A program made the position numbers and the translations under genes. Shown piece after piece: positions 1-9,081 of a DNA stretch of 64,000 nt. The stretch covers positions 62,001 through 126,000 of the forward strand of contig JAGREE010000009.1 of NCBI GenBank assembly GCA_020446675.1, given 5' to 3'. Source of the stretch: Alphaproteobacteria bacterium (GTDB lineage Bacteria > Pseudomonadota > Alphaproteobacteria > Sphingomonadales > Emcibacteraceae). Below the pieces are notes generated by a model. It did no database searches. It was not told where the DNA came from and worked only from the letters and a program-made list of their open reading frames with translations. Numbering within the stretch: the stretch's first letter is position 1; the number at the start of each line of letters is the position of its first letter.

Positions 1-18
1 TGCTATCGCGACTCGAAA

Positions 19-33
19 TTTCCTTTCAGGAAA
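19..33 (-). terminator. small hairpin after rpsT
   Basis: A 6-bp perfect stem (positions 19-24 with 28-33) and a 3-base loop begin two bases beyond the rpsT stop codon. It is AT-rich and lacks a clean T-run on the minus strand, so it may be a weak terminator or only a 3'-end stabiliser. Confidence 0.25.
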
Positions 34-35
34 AA

Positions 36-299
36 TCAGCCAAGGGCTTTTACGCGTTTTGCCAGACGGGAAACTTTACGGGAAGCTGTCTTTTTATGAA
101 GAACGCCTTTGGTCACGCCCCGCATTAATTCTGGTTGTGCCGCTTTTAATGCTACTTTTGCTTCATCCGCATTTCCTGCTTCTAAAGCAAGTTCAACTTT
201 TTTTACAAAAGTCCGAATACGACTACGGCGAGCCTTGTTAATTTGTTCGTGCTTGTTGTTACGGCGCACTCTTTTCTTAGCTTGTAATGTATTAGCCAT
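36..299 (-). CDS. rpsT: 30S ribosomal protein S20
   Basis: S20 binds 16S rRNA early in assembly of the small subunit. The 87-residue product has the usual length, the N-terminus [13 protein letters not shown], the basic helix around [14 protein letters not shown] and the [17 protein letters not shown]-terminus typical of the family. A purine-rich AAAGGAA lies ahead of the ATG. It has its own promoter about 100 bp upstream. In many alphaproteobacteria rpsT sits between mutM and dnaA, so dnaA is the expected next gene off the left edge; that is inference from known gene order. Confidence 0.97.
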   Translation of the reverse strand: MANTLQAKKRVRRNNKHEQINKARRSRIRTFVKKVELALEAGNADEAKVALKAAQPELMRGVTKGVLHKKTASRKVSRLAKRVKALG

Positions 300-625
300 T
301 TTTTTATTCCTTTAAAGAGGCCTGTCTCAATACTGCATCCGTATAATGAAGGCAGGAGAATCATGATCCTCATATTTTTTCAATATCGTAATTTGACTGT
401 GGCTTATAAACATGAGACCCGCGTTGGTCAACCTGCTTTTCACTAATTTGCCCTAAAAGAGCCTAATAAATTCCCTTTTTATGGGTATTTATCGTGATTA
501 TTGGCTATGCCATTGAATTGCTTGTGACTTAATGCAATCAAGTTACTTTTTAATTAGGCCCTACCCAGCAAGAAAAAAGTCATTAAATTCGAATCATTGG
601 TTATAATAATTCCCTTGTAGGCATC
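300..625. other. intergenic region upstream of rpsT
   Basis: The only gene-free stretch longer than 300 bases. It holds the rpsT promoter (403-431) and a roughly 95-base rpsT leader with an imperfect palindrome at 356-371 (7 of 8 pairs). I looked for an origin because dnaA is expected nearby, but found no convincing cluster of DnaA boxes. The rest, 432-625, is AT-rich and shows no tRNA, small ORF with a ribosome binding site, or clear terminator for the 626-1027 gene. Confidence 0.5.
403..431 (-). promoter_or_regulatory. sigma-70-type promoter of rpsT
   Basis: On the minus strand a TTGACC -35 box (426-431) and a TATAAG -10 box (403-408) are exactly 17 bases apart, close to the housekeeping consensus. 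Transcription would start near 396, giving a leader of about 95 bases before the rpsT ATG at 299. Confidence 0.6.
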
Positions 626-1027
626 CTATTTCGGAGAAAGAGAATAGGTAACAGTTGATGTCCCACTTTTAACATCAATTAGTAGTGACAGGCTTTCTTT
701 ATCCCTGATTGCAGACAGGCACAATTCAGCATTTTCATCACATTTTTTTCTCATCTCCACAATCCAGCCAAGCGACGGCAACACCGCAGTATAATATTCA
801 TATATTTTTTTACCTTCAATGGCACCGCTTGCCACGGCATTGATAATACGTCCCTGCGGGCTGTCAAAAAGAAGTGCCTCTTCCTTATTTTCGACAAGTC
901 CTTCCATCAGTGGAATGGCAAGGTCACTGAGCATCGCCTCATCTGTATTCTGCTGGGCTATTGACTGAAAGGTAATGCTACAAAGCATCATAATTGTAAT
1001 AACAGATAATCTGATGATAATTTTCAT
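626..1027 (-). CDS. small exported protein of unknown function
   Basis: I do not recognise this 133-residue protein. It begins with a clear signal peptide (MKIIIRLSVITIMMLCSITFQSIAQQ, cleavage likely after SIA), so the mature part of about 110 residues should be periplasmic. The mature part has a central GRIINAVASGAIEG segment, then YYTAVLPSLGWIVE, and two cysteines seven residues apart (CDENAELC) that could form a disulfide. A good AGGAC precedes the ATG. It lies 13 bases after mutM on the same strand, where many alphaproteobacteria carry an enoyl-CoA hydratase gene, so co-transcription with mutM is likely. Function cannot be assigned. Confidence 0.75.
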   Translation of the reverse strand: MKIIIRLSVITIMMLCSITFQSIAQQNTDEAMLSDLAIPLMEGLVENKEEALLFDSPQGRIINAVASGAIEGKKIYEYYTAVLPSLGWIVEMRKKCDENAELCLSAIRDKESLSLLIDVKSGTSTVTYSLSPK

Positions 1028-1040
1028 GTCCTAATCATAC

Positions 1041-1871
1041 TTACTTCTGGCAGTCGGGGCAATAGAATGTAGAGCGGCCAGACTGATTAATTCTTTCAAT
1101 TTGTCCGTTGCAGCCTTCATTATGACATCTCTCACCTTCCTTGCCATATGCAACAAATTGGTGTTGAAAATAACCTAGATTTCCATCTGCACCAGCAAAG
1201 TCTTTTAAACTTGAACCCCCAGCATCTATCGCCTGTAATAGAACATCTCTGATAATCCGAACAAGTTTTTCAATCTCAGGGTCTAATAAATCCGATGCTT
1301 TTCTTAAAGGGGATATTTTTGCCAAATTGAGCGCTTCGCATACATAAATATTCCCAAGCCCGACAACCACATGCTGGTCAAGCAGCGCCGTTTTAATCGG
1401 TGTCTTGCGGTTGGCCAGTTTGGAGGCCAGATAGTTTCCGTTAAATTCATTTCCCAGCGGCTCCGCCGCCATATCCTTAAATAAAACATGGTCCTCAAGC
1501 AATATTTCCGAGCATATTGTCATAAGGCCAAACCGTCTTGGGTCATTATAAATTATTGCTTTGCCATGATCAGTTTCAAATATTACATGATCATGTTTCT
1601 CAAACGGCTCGCTGTCCCGGTCTTTAATAATAAATTTTCCCGACATCCCAAGATGGCAGATTATTACATCACCACTATCCAGAAAAATCTGCAGATATTT
1701 TGCCCGCCGGGCAATCCTGTTCACGCTTGCGCCTTTTACTCTTTGCTCAAAATCCTCCGGAATCATTATGCGTATTTTATCACGCCGTTTTATAACATTC
1801 GTGATCATTCTTCCCTCCAAAGCGGGCAACAATCCTCTTCTTGTGGTTTCCACTTCCGGTAATTCTGGCAT
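1041..1871 (-). CDS. mutM: formamidopyrimidine-DNA glycosylase (Fpg)
   Basis: Removes 8-oxoguanine and ring-opened purines and nicks the abasic site in base excision repair. The 276 residues match the family length. The catalytic N-terminus PELPEVET (Pro2, Glu3), the conserved lysine in RRAKYL, the HLGMSGKF segment, DPRRFG, and [11 protein letters not shown] followed by SPLRKA are all present. The C-terminal zinc finger is of the CX4C...CX2C form (CHNEGC ... YCPDCQK), as I recall for alphaproteobacterial homologues, rather than the CX2C start of E. coli. It is divergent from ubiE and likely co-transcribed with the small exported protein and possibly rpsT. Confidence 0.96.
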   Translation of the reverse strand: MPELPEVETTRRGLLPALEGRMITNVIKRRDKIRIMIPEDFEQRVKGASVNRIARRAKYLQIFLDSGDVIICHLGMSGKFIIKDRDSEPFEKHDHVIFETDHGKAIIYNDPRRFGLMTICSEILLEDHVLFKDMAAEPLGNEFNGNYLASKLANRKTPIKTALLDQHVVVGLGNIYVCEALNLAKISPLRKASDLLDPEIEKLVRIIRDVLLQAIDAGGSSLKDFAGADGNLGYFQHQFVAYGKEGERCHNEGCNGQIERINQSGRSTFYCPDCQK

Positions 1872-1944
1872 TTATTTTAAACTCTTGTTCTTCAATGAGG
1901 TTTTCTTCTGGAACAGAATGCAACAACGCGCTATGTTCCGCAAT

Positions 1945-2733
1945 ATGACAAATGAAGAAAAAATAAAAACCGAAGGAACCACCCATTTTGGTTTCAGGGA
2001 TGTGAATGAAGACGAAAAACAGTCCCTGGTCAAAGGTGTATTCGATAGTGTTGCCGATAAATATGACATCATGAATGATGTCATGAGTGGTGGGCTTCAT
2101 CGGCTATGGAAAAATGATCTTATCCGTGATCTGAGGCCAAAACCGGGAATGCATCTGCTTGATGTCGCGGGGGGAACTGGCGACATCGCCTTTCGTTTTC
2201 TAAAAACCGCAAAGAGCCGGATGAAGGAAGGGGAAGCCCCCGCCAAGGTAACCATTTGTGACATTAATGCAAATATGCTTGCTGCCGGCAGGGCAAGAGC
2301 ATTAGACCATGGAAATTTTGATCATATTGACTGGGTTACCGGCAATGCCGAAATGCTGCCCCTTCCCGACTGTTCGGTTGATGCCTATACGATTGCCTTT
2401 GGTATTCGTAATGTTACTCATATTGATATAGCCCTAACCGAAGCATTCCGCGTATTAAAACCAGGCGGACGATTCATTTGCCTTGAGTTTAGCAAAGTGG
2501 ACCTTCCTCTGCTTAAGCAGATTTATGATGCATATTCATTTAATCTCATTCCTTATTTTGGTGAAATTATCACCGGCGATAAAGACAGTTACCAATATCT
2601 GGTTGAAAGTATCCGCAAATTTCCGTCACAGGAAAAATTCAAAACGATGATTAAAGATGCGGGTTTTAAAAAAGTCACGTACCGTAATTTATCGGGTGGC
2701 ATTGTTGCCATCCATTCAGGCTGGCGTATTTAA
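1945..2733 (+). CDS. ubiE: ubiquinone/menaquinone C-methyltransferase
   Basis: SAM-dependent C-methylation of the benzoquinol ring in ubiquinone synthesis. The SAM-binding motif [13 protein letters not shown], the FGIRNVTHI segment, [14 protein letters not shown] and the C-terminal [11 protein letters not shown] identify it. The reading frame is open from 1768, but that would overlap the mutM start. Homologues begin shortly before THFGF, so I place the start at the ATG at 1945 (262 residues). ATGs at 1918 and 1933 are possible, and no candidate has a strong ribosome binding site. ubiB follows after two bases, so the two are translated as a pair. Confidence 0.94.
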   Translation: MTNEEKIKTEGTTHFGFRDVNEDEKQSLVKGVFDSVADKYDIMNDVMSGGLHRLWKNDLIRDLRPKPGMHLLDVAGGTGDIAFRFLKTAKSRMKEGEAPAKVTICDINANMLAAGRARALDHGNFDHIDWVTGNAEMLPLPDCSVDAYTIAFGIRNVTHIDIALTEAFRVLKPGGRFICLEFSKVDLPLLKQIYDAYSFNLIPYFGEIITGDKDSYQYLVESIRKFPSQEKFKTMIKDAGFKKVTYRNLSGGIVAIHSGWRI

Positions 2734-2735
2734 TT

Positions 2736-4265
2736 ATGTTTGGCTGGGTATTCCATATTGGTCGCATTATTAAAGTCGGCTACACACTTTCAAGACATGA
2801 TGCGCTCACGGACCTGATTAAAATTTTTGGGGAAAGACCCAAAAGATTTGCAAAACTATCCCGGGTTAAACTGAATAATAATGGCGGCGAACCTGAGACC
2901 AATCTGGTCAACGCTTTGCAGGATTTGGGCCCAAGTTTTATTAAAATCGGCCAGGCGCTGGCAACGCGCCCTGACATCATCGGCGCGGAAACAGCCCTTG
3001 ATCTGATGAAATTGCAGGATCAAGTGCCCCCGTTTTCCAGTAAAGAAGCAAAACAGATAATTACACAGGACCTTGGGGCATCCATTGATACCCTTTTCCG
3101 TGAATTTGAGGATGAACCCATTGCCGCCGCCTCAATTGCACAGGTTCACATGGCAATAACCACAGACAATAAAAAGGTGGCGGTAAAAGTTCTGCGCCCG
3201 GGTATTGCCAAAGCCTTCAGCCGCGATCTGGAGGCGTTTCAGTGGCTCGCCGGAATGGTTGAGCTTTTCTCGAGAGAAGCCAGGCGATTAAGACCAAGTA
3301 AAGTTGTTGAAACGATCGCAGATGTAATCGAACGTGAAATGGATTTGCGTCTGGAAGCGGCAGCCGCAGCAGAACTTAAACAAAACATGAAAGATAATCC
3401 CTATTATGATGTGCCGGATGTTGATTGGGATCTTACCAGCCGTCGGGTGCTCACCACAAACTGGGTTGAGGGAATTCCTTTTAAAAAGCTGGATGAAATT
3501 AAAAAAGCAGGCCTAGATCCAAAAAAACTGTCCGAAAATCTTGTTCAGGGCTTCTTAAGTCAAGCCTTAAATGATGGCTTCTTTCACGCTGATCTCCATC
3601 AGGGAAATTTATTTGCCTGTAGTAGTAATAAAGTCACGGCCATCGATTTTGGTATTATGGGTCGTCTGGATTTAAGAACAAGACGAGCGCTTGCTGATAT
3701 TATGTTCGGTTTTGCCAACCAGGATTATGACCGTATTGCAAAAGCTCATTTTGATATGGGATATGTGCCAAAAGATCAGGATTATATCGATTTTAAACAG
3801 GCCATCCGCGCCATAGGCGAACCCGTTGTCGGTAAACCGCTTAGTGAAATTTCAGCCGGAAAAATGCTAGGACAGCTTTTTGAGACCACCAGCCGCTTTA
3901 ATATGCATACGCAACCTCAGCTTATTCTACTGCAAAAAACCATGGTCACTGCAGAAGGGGTGGCGCTGAATTTAAACCCTGAAATTAATATGTGGGAAGC
4001 CTCCCGACCGGTGATTGAAAAATGGGTTTCCGAAAACCTTAGCCCAATGGCACGGGCAAAAGATACACTCAAAACGACGCTTGATACCCTATCAAGGCTT
4101 CCAAGAATAGTTGAGGATGTGGAACAACTGGTTCATCAGACCAAAGAAATGCAAAGTCACCAGTCCCGCCGCAGAAGTTCATTAAAATTGTTTCTCTATG
4201 GTGTTGTTGGCGGAATAATAGGAAGCGCGATTTGTTATTCCCTTTATATCTTGTTGCAACAATAG
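2736..4265 (+). CDS. ubiB: UbiB family ATPase/kinase-like protein
   Basis: Required for ubiquinone synthesis; an atypical kinase-fold protein thought to act as an ATPase that helps extract or organise lipid intermediates at the membrane. The 509 residues show the family signature in order: the PSFIKIGQALATRPD motif (KxGQ), the alanine-rich loop AAASIAQVH in place of a P-loop, VAVKVLRPGI with the nucleotide-binding lysine, FFHADLHQGN and DFGIMGRL. A hydrophobic C-terminal helix (FLYGVVGGIIGSAICYSLYILL) gives membrane anchoring. It is directly downstream of ubiE and 33 bases before coaBC. Confidence 0.95.
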   Translation: MFGWVFHIGRIIKVGYTLSRHDALTDLIKIFGERPKRFAKLSRVKLNNNGGEPETNLVNALQDLGPSFIKIGQALATRPDIIGAETALDLMKLQDQVPPFSSKEAKQIITQDLGASIDTLFREFEDEPIAAASIAQVHMAITTDNKKVAVKVLRPGIAKAFSRDLEAFQWLAGMVELFSREARRLRPSKVVETIADVIEREMDLRLEAAAAAELKQNMKDNPYYDVPDVDWDLTSRRVLTTNWVEGIPFKKLDEIKKAGLDPKKLSENLVQGFLSQALNDGFFHADLHQGNLFACSSNKVTAIDFGIMGRLDLRTRRALADIMFGFANQDYDRIAKAHFDMGYVPKDQDYIDFKQAIRAIGEPVVGKPLSEISAGKMLGQLFETTSRFNMHTQPQLILLQKTMVTAEGVALNLNPEINMWEASRPVIEKWVSENLSPMARAKDTLKTTLDTLSRLPRIVEDVEQLVHQTKEMQSHQSRRRSSLKLFLYGVVGGIIGSAICYSLYILLQQ

Positions 4266-4298
4266 ACATCTGTGATTATCTTTAAAACATAGAGAATT

Positions 4299-5528
4299 AT
4301 GAAAGCTTTAAGTGTGTCTGATATTCTGGACGGAAAAAAAATACTCCTTATTATCGGTGGCGGTATTGCTGCTTATAAATGCCTTGACCTGATCCGAAGG
4401 TTAAAGGAGCGCGGTGTTGAAATTCAAGCCATTCTGACCAAAGGAGGGGCCGAATTCGTAACGCCCCTTTCCGTCAGCAGCCTGACTGAAAATAAAGTGT
4501 ATCAGGATTTATTTTCCCTGACCGATGAAGCAGAAATGGGCCATATAAGATTGTCACGCGAGAATGATCTAATTCTTGTGGCGCCGGCTAGTGCAGATTT
4601 GATGGCAAAAATGGCAACAGGGATAACGGATAATCTGGCAACCACAACGCTTCTGGCCACCAATAAACCCGTCATGATTGCCCCGACCATGAACAGCCAG
4701 ATGTGGGGAAATAAGGCTACTCAACATAATTTATCCGTCCTTAAGACCCGTGGAATTCTGGTGATCCCACCGGCGGATGGCGATCTTGCCTGTGGCGAGG
4801 TTGGCACGGGCCGCCTTGCCGAAGTGGCCGATATGATTACGGGTATTGAGGCTTTTTTTTTAAGCAGTTCGGATAGCTCTTTACTGGGCAGGAAAATTAC
4901 CGTTACCGCTGGCCCGACATTTGAAGCAATTGACCCGGTTCGTTACATCGCCAATCATTCATCCGGAAAACAGGGATATGCCATTGCGAATGCACTTCGG
5001 CAAATGGGTGCCGATGTTACGCTTATTTCCGGTCCAACGAACCTTAAAACGCCCACTGGCGTAAATAGTATTAATATCAGAAGCGCGCGGGAGATGATGA
5101 ATGAGGTTGAGAAATCCCTTCCATCCGATGCCTTAATCTGTGTTGCTGCCGTGGCCGATTGGTACGTCAAAGACGTTGCAAAGGAAAAAATAAAAAAGCA
5201 GGACGGTAAAATACCTACTCTTAATTTTGCCGAAAATCCGGACATTTTAAAAACCATTTCAAATCACAAAACAAAAAGACCACGGCTGGTAATTGGGTTT
5301 GCTGCTGAAACGCATAAGGTCAGCGAATATGCCAAGAACAAGCTGAAAAATAAAGGCTGTGACTGGATCGTTGCCAATGATATATCCGGTGATGTGATGG
5401 GTGGTGATAATAACCAGGTTTATTTGATCCGTGCGGAGAGCATGGAAAGCTGGCCGAAAATGAGTAAGGATCATGTTGCTCAAAAGCTGGCTTTGGAAAT
5501 TGAAGATTATTTTAAGGAATTTAAATGA
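4299..5528 (+). CDS. coaBC: bifunctional phosphopantothenoylcysteine decarboxylase / synthetase
   Basis: Two consecutive coenzyme A steps: CoaB joins 4'-phosphopantothenate and cysteine, and CoaC (FMN-dependent) decarboxylates the product. Residues 1 to about 190 form the flavoprotein domain with GGGIAAYK, the catalytic histidine in [10 protein letters not shown], the PTMNSQMW motif and the active cysteine in [11 protein letters not shown]. The CoaB part follows with [23 protein letters not shown] and the KIKKQDG lysine motif. The 409-residue length is normal for the fusion. Its stop overlaps the dut start by four bases (ATGA), indicating translational coupling. Confidence 0.97.
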   Translation: MKALSVSDILDGKKILLIIGGGIAAYKCLDLIRRLKERGVEIQAILTKGGAEFVTPLSVSSLTENKVYQDLFSLTDEAEMGHIRLSRENDLILVAPASADLMAKMATGITDNLATTTLLATNKPVMIAPTMNSQMWGNKATQHNLSVLKTRGILVIPPADGDLACGEVGTGRLAEVADMITGIEAFFLSSSDSSLLGRKITVTAGPTFEAIDPVRYIANHSSGKQGYAIANALRQMGADVTLISGPTNLKTPTGVNSINIRSAREMMNEVEKSLPSDALICVAAVADWYVKDVAKEKIKKQDGKIPTLNFAENPDILKTISNHKTKRPRLVIGFAAETHKVSEYAKNKLKNKGCDWIVANDISGDVMGGDNNQVYLIRAESMESWPKMSKDHVAQKLALEIEDYFKEFK

Positions 5529-5980
5529 CACAAGTGAATATTCAGATTTTACCCCACGGCGAAGGCTTGAAATTACCGGAATATGAAACAAAAAACAGTG
5601 CCGGTATGGATCTTATGGCCGCCATACCTGATGGTGAAGAACTTGTCCTTAAAGTTGGCGAGAGGTTGCTGATCCCAACCGGATTTGCCATGGCTTTGGC
5701 CGATGGCTATGAAGCACAGGTGCGTCCACGTTCTGGCCTGGCCTGGAAAAATGGCATAACCGTGCTTAATACACCGGGGACAATTGATGCCGATTATCGC
5801 GGGGAAGTAAAAGTCATCCTTATTAATCTGGGGCAGGAGGATTTTATTATCAAACGCAATATGCGCATTGCACAGATGGTCGTGGCCCCGGTTACCCAAA
5901 TTTCATGGGCAAAGTGCGATAGCCTTGATGAGACGATGCGTGGCGCTGGCGGGTTTGGTTCTACCGGAATTGCGTCATGA
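5525..5980 (+). CDS. dut: dUTP diphosphatase
   Basis: Hydrolyses dUTP to dUMP, keeping uracil out of DNA and feeding thymidylate synthesis. The 151-residue trimeric-type enzyme shows the five family motifs: [43 protein letters not shown] and the C-terminal [10 protein letters not shown] that closes over the active site. It overlaps coaBC upstream and the next small ORF downstream by ATGA junctions. The neighbourhood coaBC-dut is common in proteobacteria. Confidence 0.97.
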   Translation: MTQVNIQILPHGEGLKLPEYETKNSAGMDLMAAIPDGEELVLKVGERLLIPTGFAMALADGYEAQVRPRSGLAWKNGITVLNTPGTIDADYRGEVKVILINLGQEDFIIKRNMRIAQMVVAPVTQISWAKCDSLDETMRGAGGFGSTGIAS

Positions 5981-6240
5981 CGGACATAATCACCCTGATT
6001 ATTGCCGGAACAGAATCTACACTCCCTGCTGAGGAACTGACGATCGAGCGGATCATTGCCGAGGCACATTCCCTTGGCTATCAGCAGTTCAGCGTATTCT
6101 GTAATGATAAGGAAATCAAAAATCCGGCGGATTTCAAAGTTATTCCAGAGGCAACCTACATAATTGCCTCACCTGACGATGCGCTTAATCCGCAGGACAT
6201 CATTTATCAGGAGCCAGAGGAAGAAAATGTCTCTTACTGA
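5977..6240 (+). CDS. small unknown protein, possible beta-grasp fold
   Basis: I do not recognise this 87-residue protein by sequence. Its start overlaps the dut stop by four bases (ATGA) and its end overlaps the E1-like gene start by 14 bases, so the three are translationally coupled. The pattern reads strand (ITLIIAG), strand (STLPA), helix ([14 protein letters not shown]), strand ([11 protein letters not shown]), strand (FKVI), strand (ATYIIAS). That order and spacing resemble the beta-grasp fold of ThiS/MoaD carriers, and the TIERIIAEA and VIPEATYII positions match ThiS landmarks. It ends in an acidic tail (EPEEENVSY) and has no C-terminal Gly-Gly, so it is not a normal sulfur carrier. The fold is inference. 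Confidence 0.7.
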   Translation: MTDIITLIIAGTESTLPAEELTIERIIAEAHSLGYQQFSVFCNDKEIKNPADFKVIPEATYIIASPDDALNPQDIIYQEPEEENVSY

Positions 6241-6976
6241 TGAACAGATTGAACGCTATGCCCGCCATGTCATTTTAAAGGAAGTCGGCGGGCCGGGTCA
6301 GCAGAAACTGATGACGGCAAAAGTTCTCGTAATCGGGGCCGGCGGACTGGGTAGTCCCGTCCTTATGTATCTGGCGGCTGCCGGTGTCGGCACGCTGGGC
6401 GTGATCGATGATGATGTTGTCGAATTAAGCAACCTTCAGCGCCAGACCATTCATAAAACAAGTAACCTTGGCCTTGAAAAAACATTCAGTGCTCAAGAAA
6501 CATTAAAAGAAATTAATCCGGAAGTCACTGTCATTCCCCATCAACAGCGCCTCGATGCCAAAAATGCCGAAGAAATTATCAGCGGATATGACATTATTGC
6601 AGATGGATGCGATAATTTTACAACCCGATTTCTGGTAAATGATATCTGTCTCCGCCTGAAAAAACCGCTCATATCTGGTGCGTTGAGCCAGTTTGACGGC
6701 CAATTGGCAACATTTAAAGGATATGAACCGGATAAACCCTGCTACCGATGTTTGGTTCCTGATCATCCGAGCGGGATATTAAGCTGCGCGGAAGCGGGTA
6801 TTCTTGGGGCGGTATCCGGCGTCGTCGGGACAATGCAAGCTGTTGAAGTGCTTAAAGAAATTTTATCCCTTGGTGAAAGCCTCGCCGGAAGACTTTTAAT
6901 ATATGATGCGCTCAGCGCGACAAGCCGAACAATCCGGCTCCCTAAGGATCCTGGCTGCAAATATTGTGGGGGCTAA
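6227..6976 (+). CDS. moeB: HesA/MoeB/ThiF family adenylyltransferase (E1-like)
   Basis: The family activates the C-terminus of a ubiquitin-like sulfur carrier (MoaD, ThiS) by adenylation. Visible are the nucleotide-binding loop GAGGLGSPV, the LQRQTIH arginine motif, the aspartate in ADGCDNFTTRFLVND, and a zinc site from CYRC and CKYC. The AEAGILGAVSGVVGTMQAVE segment is also typical. Frame is open from 6164, but the ATG at 6227 has a good AGAGGAAG before it and matches the usual N-terminus [15 protein letters not shown], giving 249 residues. There is no rhodanese domain. Whether the partner is MoaD, ThiS or the upstream small protein cannot be told from sequence. Its end overlaps the convergent dehydrogenase by four bases. 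Confidence 0.88.
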   Translation: MSLTDEQIERYARHVILKEVGGPGQQKLMTAKVLVIGAGGLGSPVLMYLAAAGVGTLGVIDDDVVELSNLQRQTIHKTSNLGLEKTFSAQETLKEINPEVTVIPHQQRLDAKNAEEIISGYDIIADGCDNFTTRFLVNDICLRLKKPLISGALSQFDGQLATFKGYEPDKPCYRCLVPDHPSGILSCAEAGILGAVSGVVGTMQAVEVLKEILSLGESLAGRLLIYDALSATSRTIRLPKDPGCKYCGG

Positions 6977-7950
6977 AAGCCTTCCGGCAGAACCCTGTCT
7001 TTGGGGCTGTGGCCGTCAACAAATGTTTTGATATTGATCAGAACTTTTTGTCCCATTGCCATGCGGGCTTCTTCTGTTGCTGAGCCCATATGTGGGGCTG
7101 TCACCACATTTTCCAACCCAAACAGCCGAGGGTTTACGTTGGGTTCATTTTCATAGACATCAAGACCGGCACCGGCAATTTTTTTTTGCTCAAGAGCTTC
7201 AATTAATGCAATTTCGTCGACTACATTACCGCGCGCCGTATTAATCAGATAGGCATGTTTTGGCATTAGCCCTATCCGTCTTGCTGATATAAGATGCCTG
7301 GTTTCCGCTGTCGCCGGGCAGTTGAGGGACAGAATATCCATCCGGGTGATCATTTGATCAAGACTATTCCAGTAAGTCGCTTCCAGCTTTCTTTCTATTT
7401 CCGGGTGGGCCTGTTTTCTGTTGTGATAATGAATTTCAAGACCGAATGCCCGAGCCCTAATGGCAAGTGCCTCGCCGATGCGCCCCATACCGATGATGCC
7501 GAGCTTTTTACCGCTGAGCCGCATGCCTAGCATGCCTGTCGGTGACCATATTTTCCATTTTCCGGCTCTTAGCAATCTTTCCCCTTCAGAAAGTCGTCTG
7601 GTAATATCAAGCAATAATGCCATAGCCATGTCTGCGGTATCTTCAGTAAGTACACCTGGGGTATTGGTCACAGTAATCATTTTATTTCTGGCTGCATTTA
7701 TATCAATATGATCGACACCAACCCCAAAATTTGCAATCAGTTTCAGGTCAGGGCCGGCGTTTGTCAAAATTTCGCGATCAATTTGATCTGTCACAGTTGG
7801 TACCAGAATATCTGCCACTTTTACCGCACTTATTAATTCCTCACGGCTGAATATATGATCATCATGATTAAGTTTTGCATCGAATAACTCACTCATCCGG
7901 GCTTCAATTTCCTGTGGCAGTTTTCTGGTTATAATGACGACTGGTTTCAT
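6973..7950 (-). CDS. D-2-hydroxyacid dehydrogenase (glyoxylate/hydroxypyruvate reductase type)
   Basis: NAD(P)-dependent reductase of 2-keto acids; the closest subgroup by motifs is glyoxylate/hydroxypyruvate reductase (GyaR/GhrB-like). The 325 residues contain the substrate loop NFGVGVDHIDINAA, the Rossmann motif GIIGMGRIGEALA, the catalytic arginine in INTARGNVVDE, the glutamate in YENEPNVN and the histidine in PHMGSAT. Substrate is not certain. It is convergent with the E1-like gene and divergent from the SH3-domain gene. Confidence 0.9.
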   Translation of the reverse strand: MKPVVIITRKLPQEIEARMSELFDAKLNHDDHIFSREELISAVKVADILVPTVTDQIDREILTNAGPDLKLIANFGVGVDHIDINAARNKMITVTNTPGVLTEDTADMAMALLLDITRRLSEGERLLRAGKWKIWSPTGMLGMRLSGKKLGIIGMGRIGEALAIRARAFGLEIHYHNRKQAHPEIERKLEATYWNSLDQMITRMDILSLNCPATAETRHLISARRIGLMPKHAYLINTARGNVVDEIALIEALEQKKIAGAGLDVYENEPNVNPRLFGLENVVTAPHMGSATEEARMAMGQKVLINIKTFVDGHSPKDRVLPEGF

Positions 7951-8052
7951 ATGGAAAGTCTCTTTTTAAATTGATTTATCCAAGTATATTGGTCATAAAA
8001 ATCTGTGACAATCAAAAAGCTTTCTTGACGGCTCAGTCATAAACTTACATAT

Positions 8053-8595
8053 ATGAACCATACTAAAAACCAACTGAAAGTATCAATGAAGCCTCTACTG
8101 AAAATATTATTTTCCATTTTACTTGTTAATTTAGGGACTTATTGCGCCCTCGCCCAACAGGAAGAGCAAACTATGGGAGCATCAGGATACCCGCTTCCGA
8201 GGTTTATGTCGCTTGATGATAAAATAACAAATATGCGCACCGGACCAGGCCTGGATTATCCGATCGACTGGATTTATCAAAAACAGGATTATCCGTTAAA
8301 GGTAATCGCAGAATATGGAAACTGGTTTAAGGTAATGGATATCGACGGTTCAACCGGATGGATTTTAAGAGCGCTGCTTTCCCTTAATCGGTATGGAATA
8401 ATTATTAATGGAACACAGAATCTTGTCAAATCACCTGAAGAAATCAATATCATTACCCTTACGGCGGATCAGGACGTGCTTGGAGCCGTTCTGCAATGCA
8501 GGAACGCCTGGTGCGAAATGGAGATCGGCGGCTTTAAAGGCTGGATCAGAAGCGAAAATATCTGGGGTGTTCTGGAATTGGAAACTTTTGATTAG
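8053..8595 (+). CDS. exported SH3-domain protein
   Basis: A periplasmic protein with bacterial SH3 folds, often involved in cell-wall interaction; specific role unknown. A signal peptide ends around CALAQQ. The first SH3-like unit is recognisable from NMRTGPGLDYPIDWIY and GNWFKVMDIDGSTGWILRALL; a second, weaker unit ends at CEMEIGGFKGWIRSENIWGV. A TTGACG box at 8025-8030 would place a transcript start near the first ATG, so the internal ATG at 8086 (KPLLKILFSILL signal peptide) may be the true start; both are in frame. It ends four bases into the convergent irr gene, whose stop it overlaps. Confidence 0.85.
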   Translation: MNHTKNQLKVSMKPLLKILFSILLVNLGTYCALAQQEEQTMGASGYPLPRFMSLDDKITNMRTGPGLDYPIDWIYQKQDYPLKVIAEYGNWFKVMDIDGSTGWILRALLSLNRYGIIINGTQNLVKSPEEINIITLTADQDVLGAVLQCRNAWCEMEIGGFKGWIRSENIWGVLELETFD

Positions 8596-9008
8596 TTCTG
8601 GCAGTTTTCCATATGTACGACCACACTGATCCCGCTAATTTTTTTGCCTTCAGGAACATTAGGAAGTGTTGAAATAACCAGCTCGTCTGATTTTAAATCG
8701 ATCAACTTATCTTCTTCCTTAAAATAAAGATGATGATGGTCGCTGACATTGGTATCAAAATACGTTTTTCCCGGATTGACGACAACTTCCTTCAAAAGTC
8801 CAGCCTCGGTAAACTGGTGCAGTGTATTATAAATGGTTGCCAATGAGACCTTTGCATCTATCCGACCTACTTCTTTTTGAAGCAATTCTGCTGTGACATG
8901 GCGGTCTTCGCCGTCAAATAAAAGTTTGGCAAGCGCAAGTCTTTGTCTTGTTGGTCTTAAACCAACATCCTGTAAACATCTCAGCGCATTTGAATATGGT
9001 CGGGTCAT
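8592..9008 (-). CDS. irr: Fur-family iron response regulator Irr
   Basis: In alphaproteobacteria Irr controls haem synthesis and iron homeostasis when iron or haem is scarce. The 138-residue protein has the Irr-like helix-turn-helix region (GLRPTRQRLALAKLLF, RHVTAELLQKEV, VSLATIYNTLHQFTEAGLLKEV) and the YFDTNVSDHHHLYF segment with the His-rich metal/haem site. The N-terminal haem regulatory motif (GCPWHD) of Bradyrhizobium Irr is absent, as in several other Irr proteins. hemC-hemD lie 16 kb away and are plausible targets, but I did not find a clear iron control element there. Confidence 0.9.
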   Translation of the reverse strand: MTRPYSNALRCLQDVGLRPTRQRLALAKLLFDGEDRHVTAELLQKEVGRIDAKVSLATIYNTLHQFTEAGLLKEVVVNPGKTYFDTNVSDHHHLYFKEEDKLIDLKSDELVISTLPNVPEGKKISGISVVVHMENCQN

Positions 9009-9081
9009 TTGTCCACTCTTACTGTCTTTATCTACAGTTTACATGCTACACTTTAAAATATCTATAATCAACCAACGCACA

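Noticed and set aside
300..625. Replication origin
   Set aside because: No cluster of DnaA boxes or 13-mer-like AT repeats was found; only an rpsT promoter and leader.
1768..1944. In-frame extension of ubiE upstream of 1945
   Set aside because: It overlaps the mutM coding region on the other strand, and UbiE homologues begin close to the THFGF segment.
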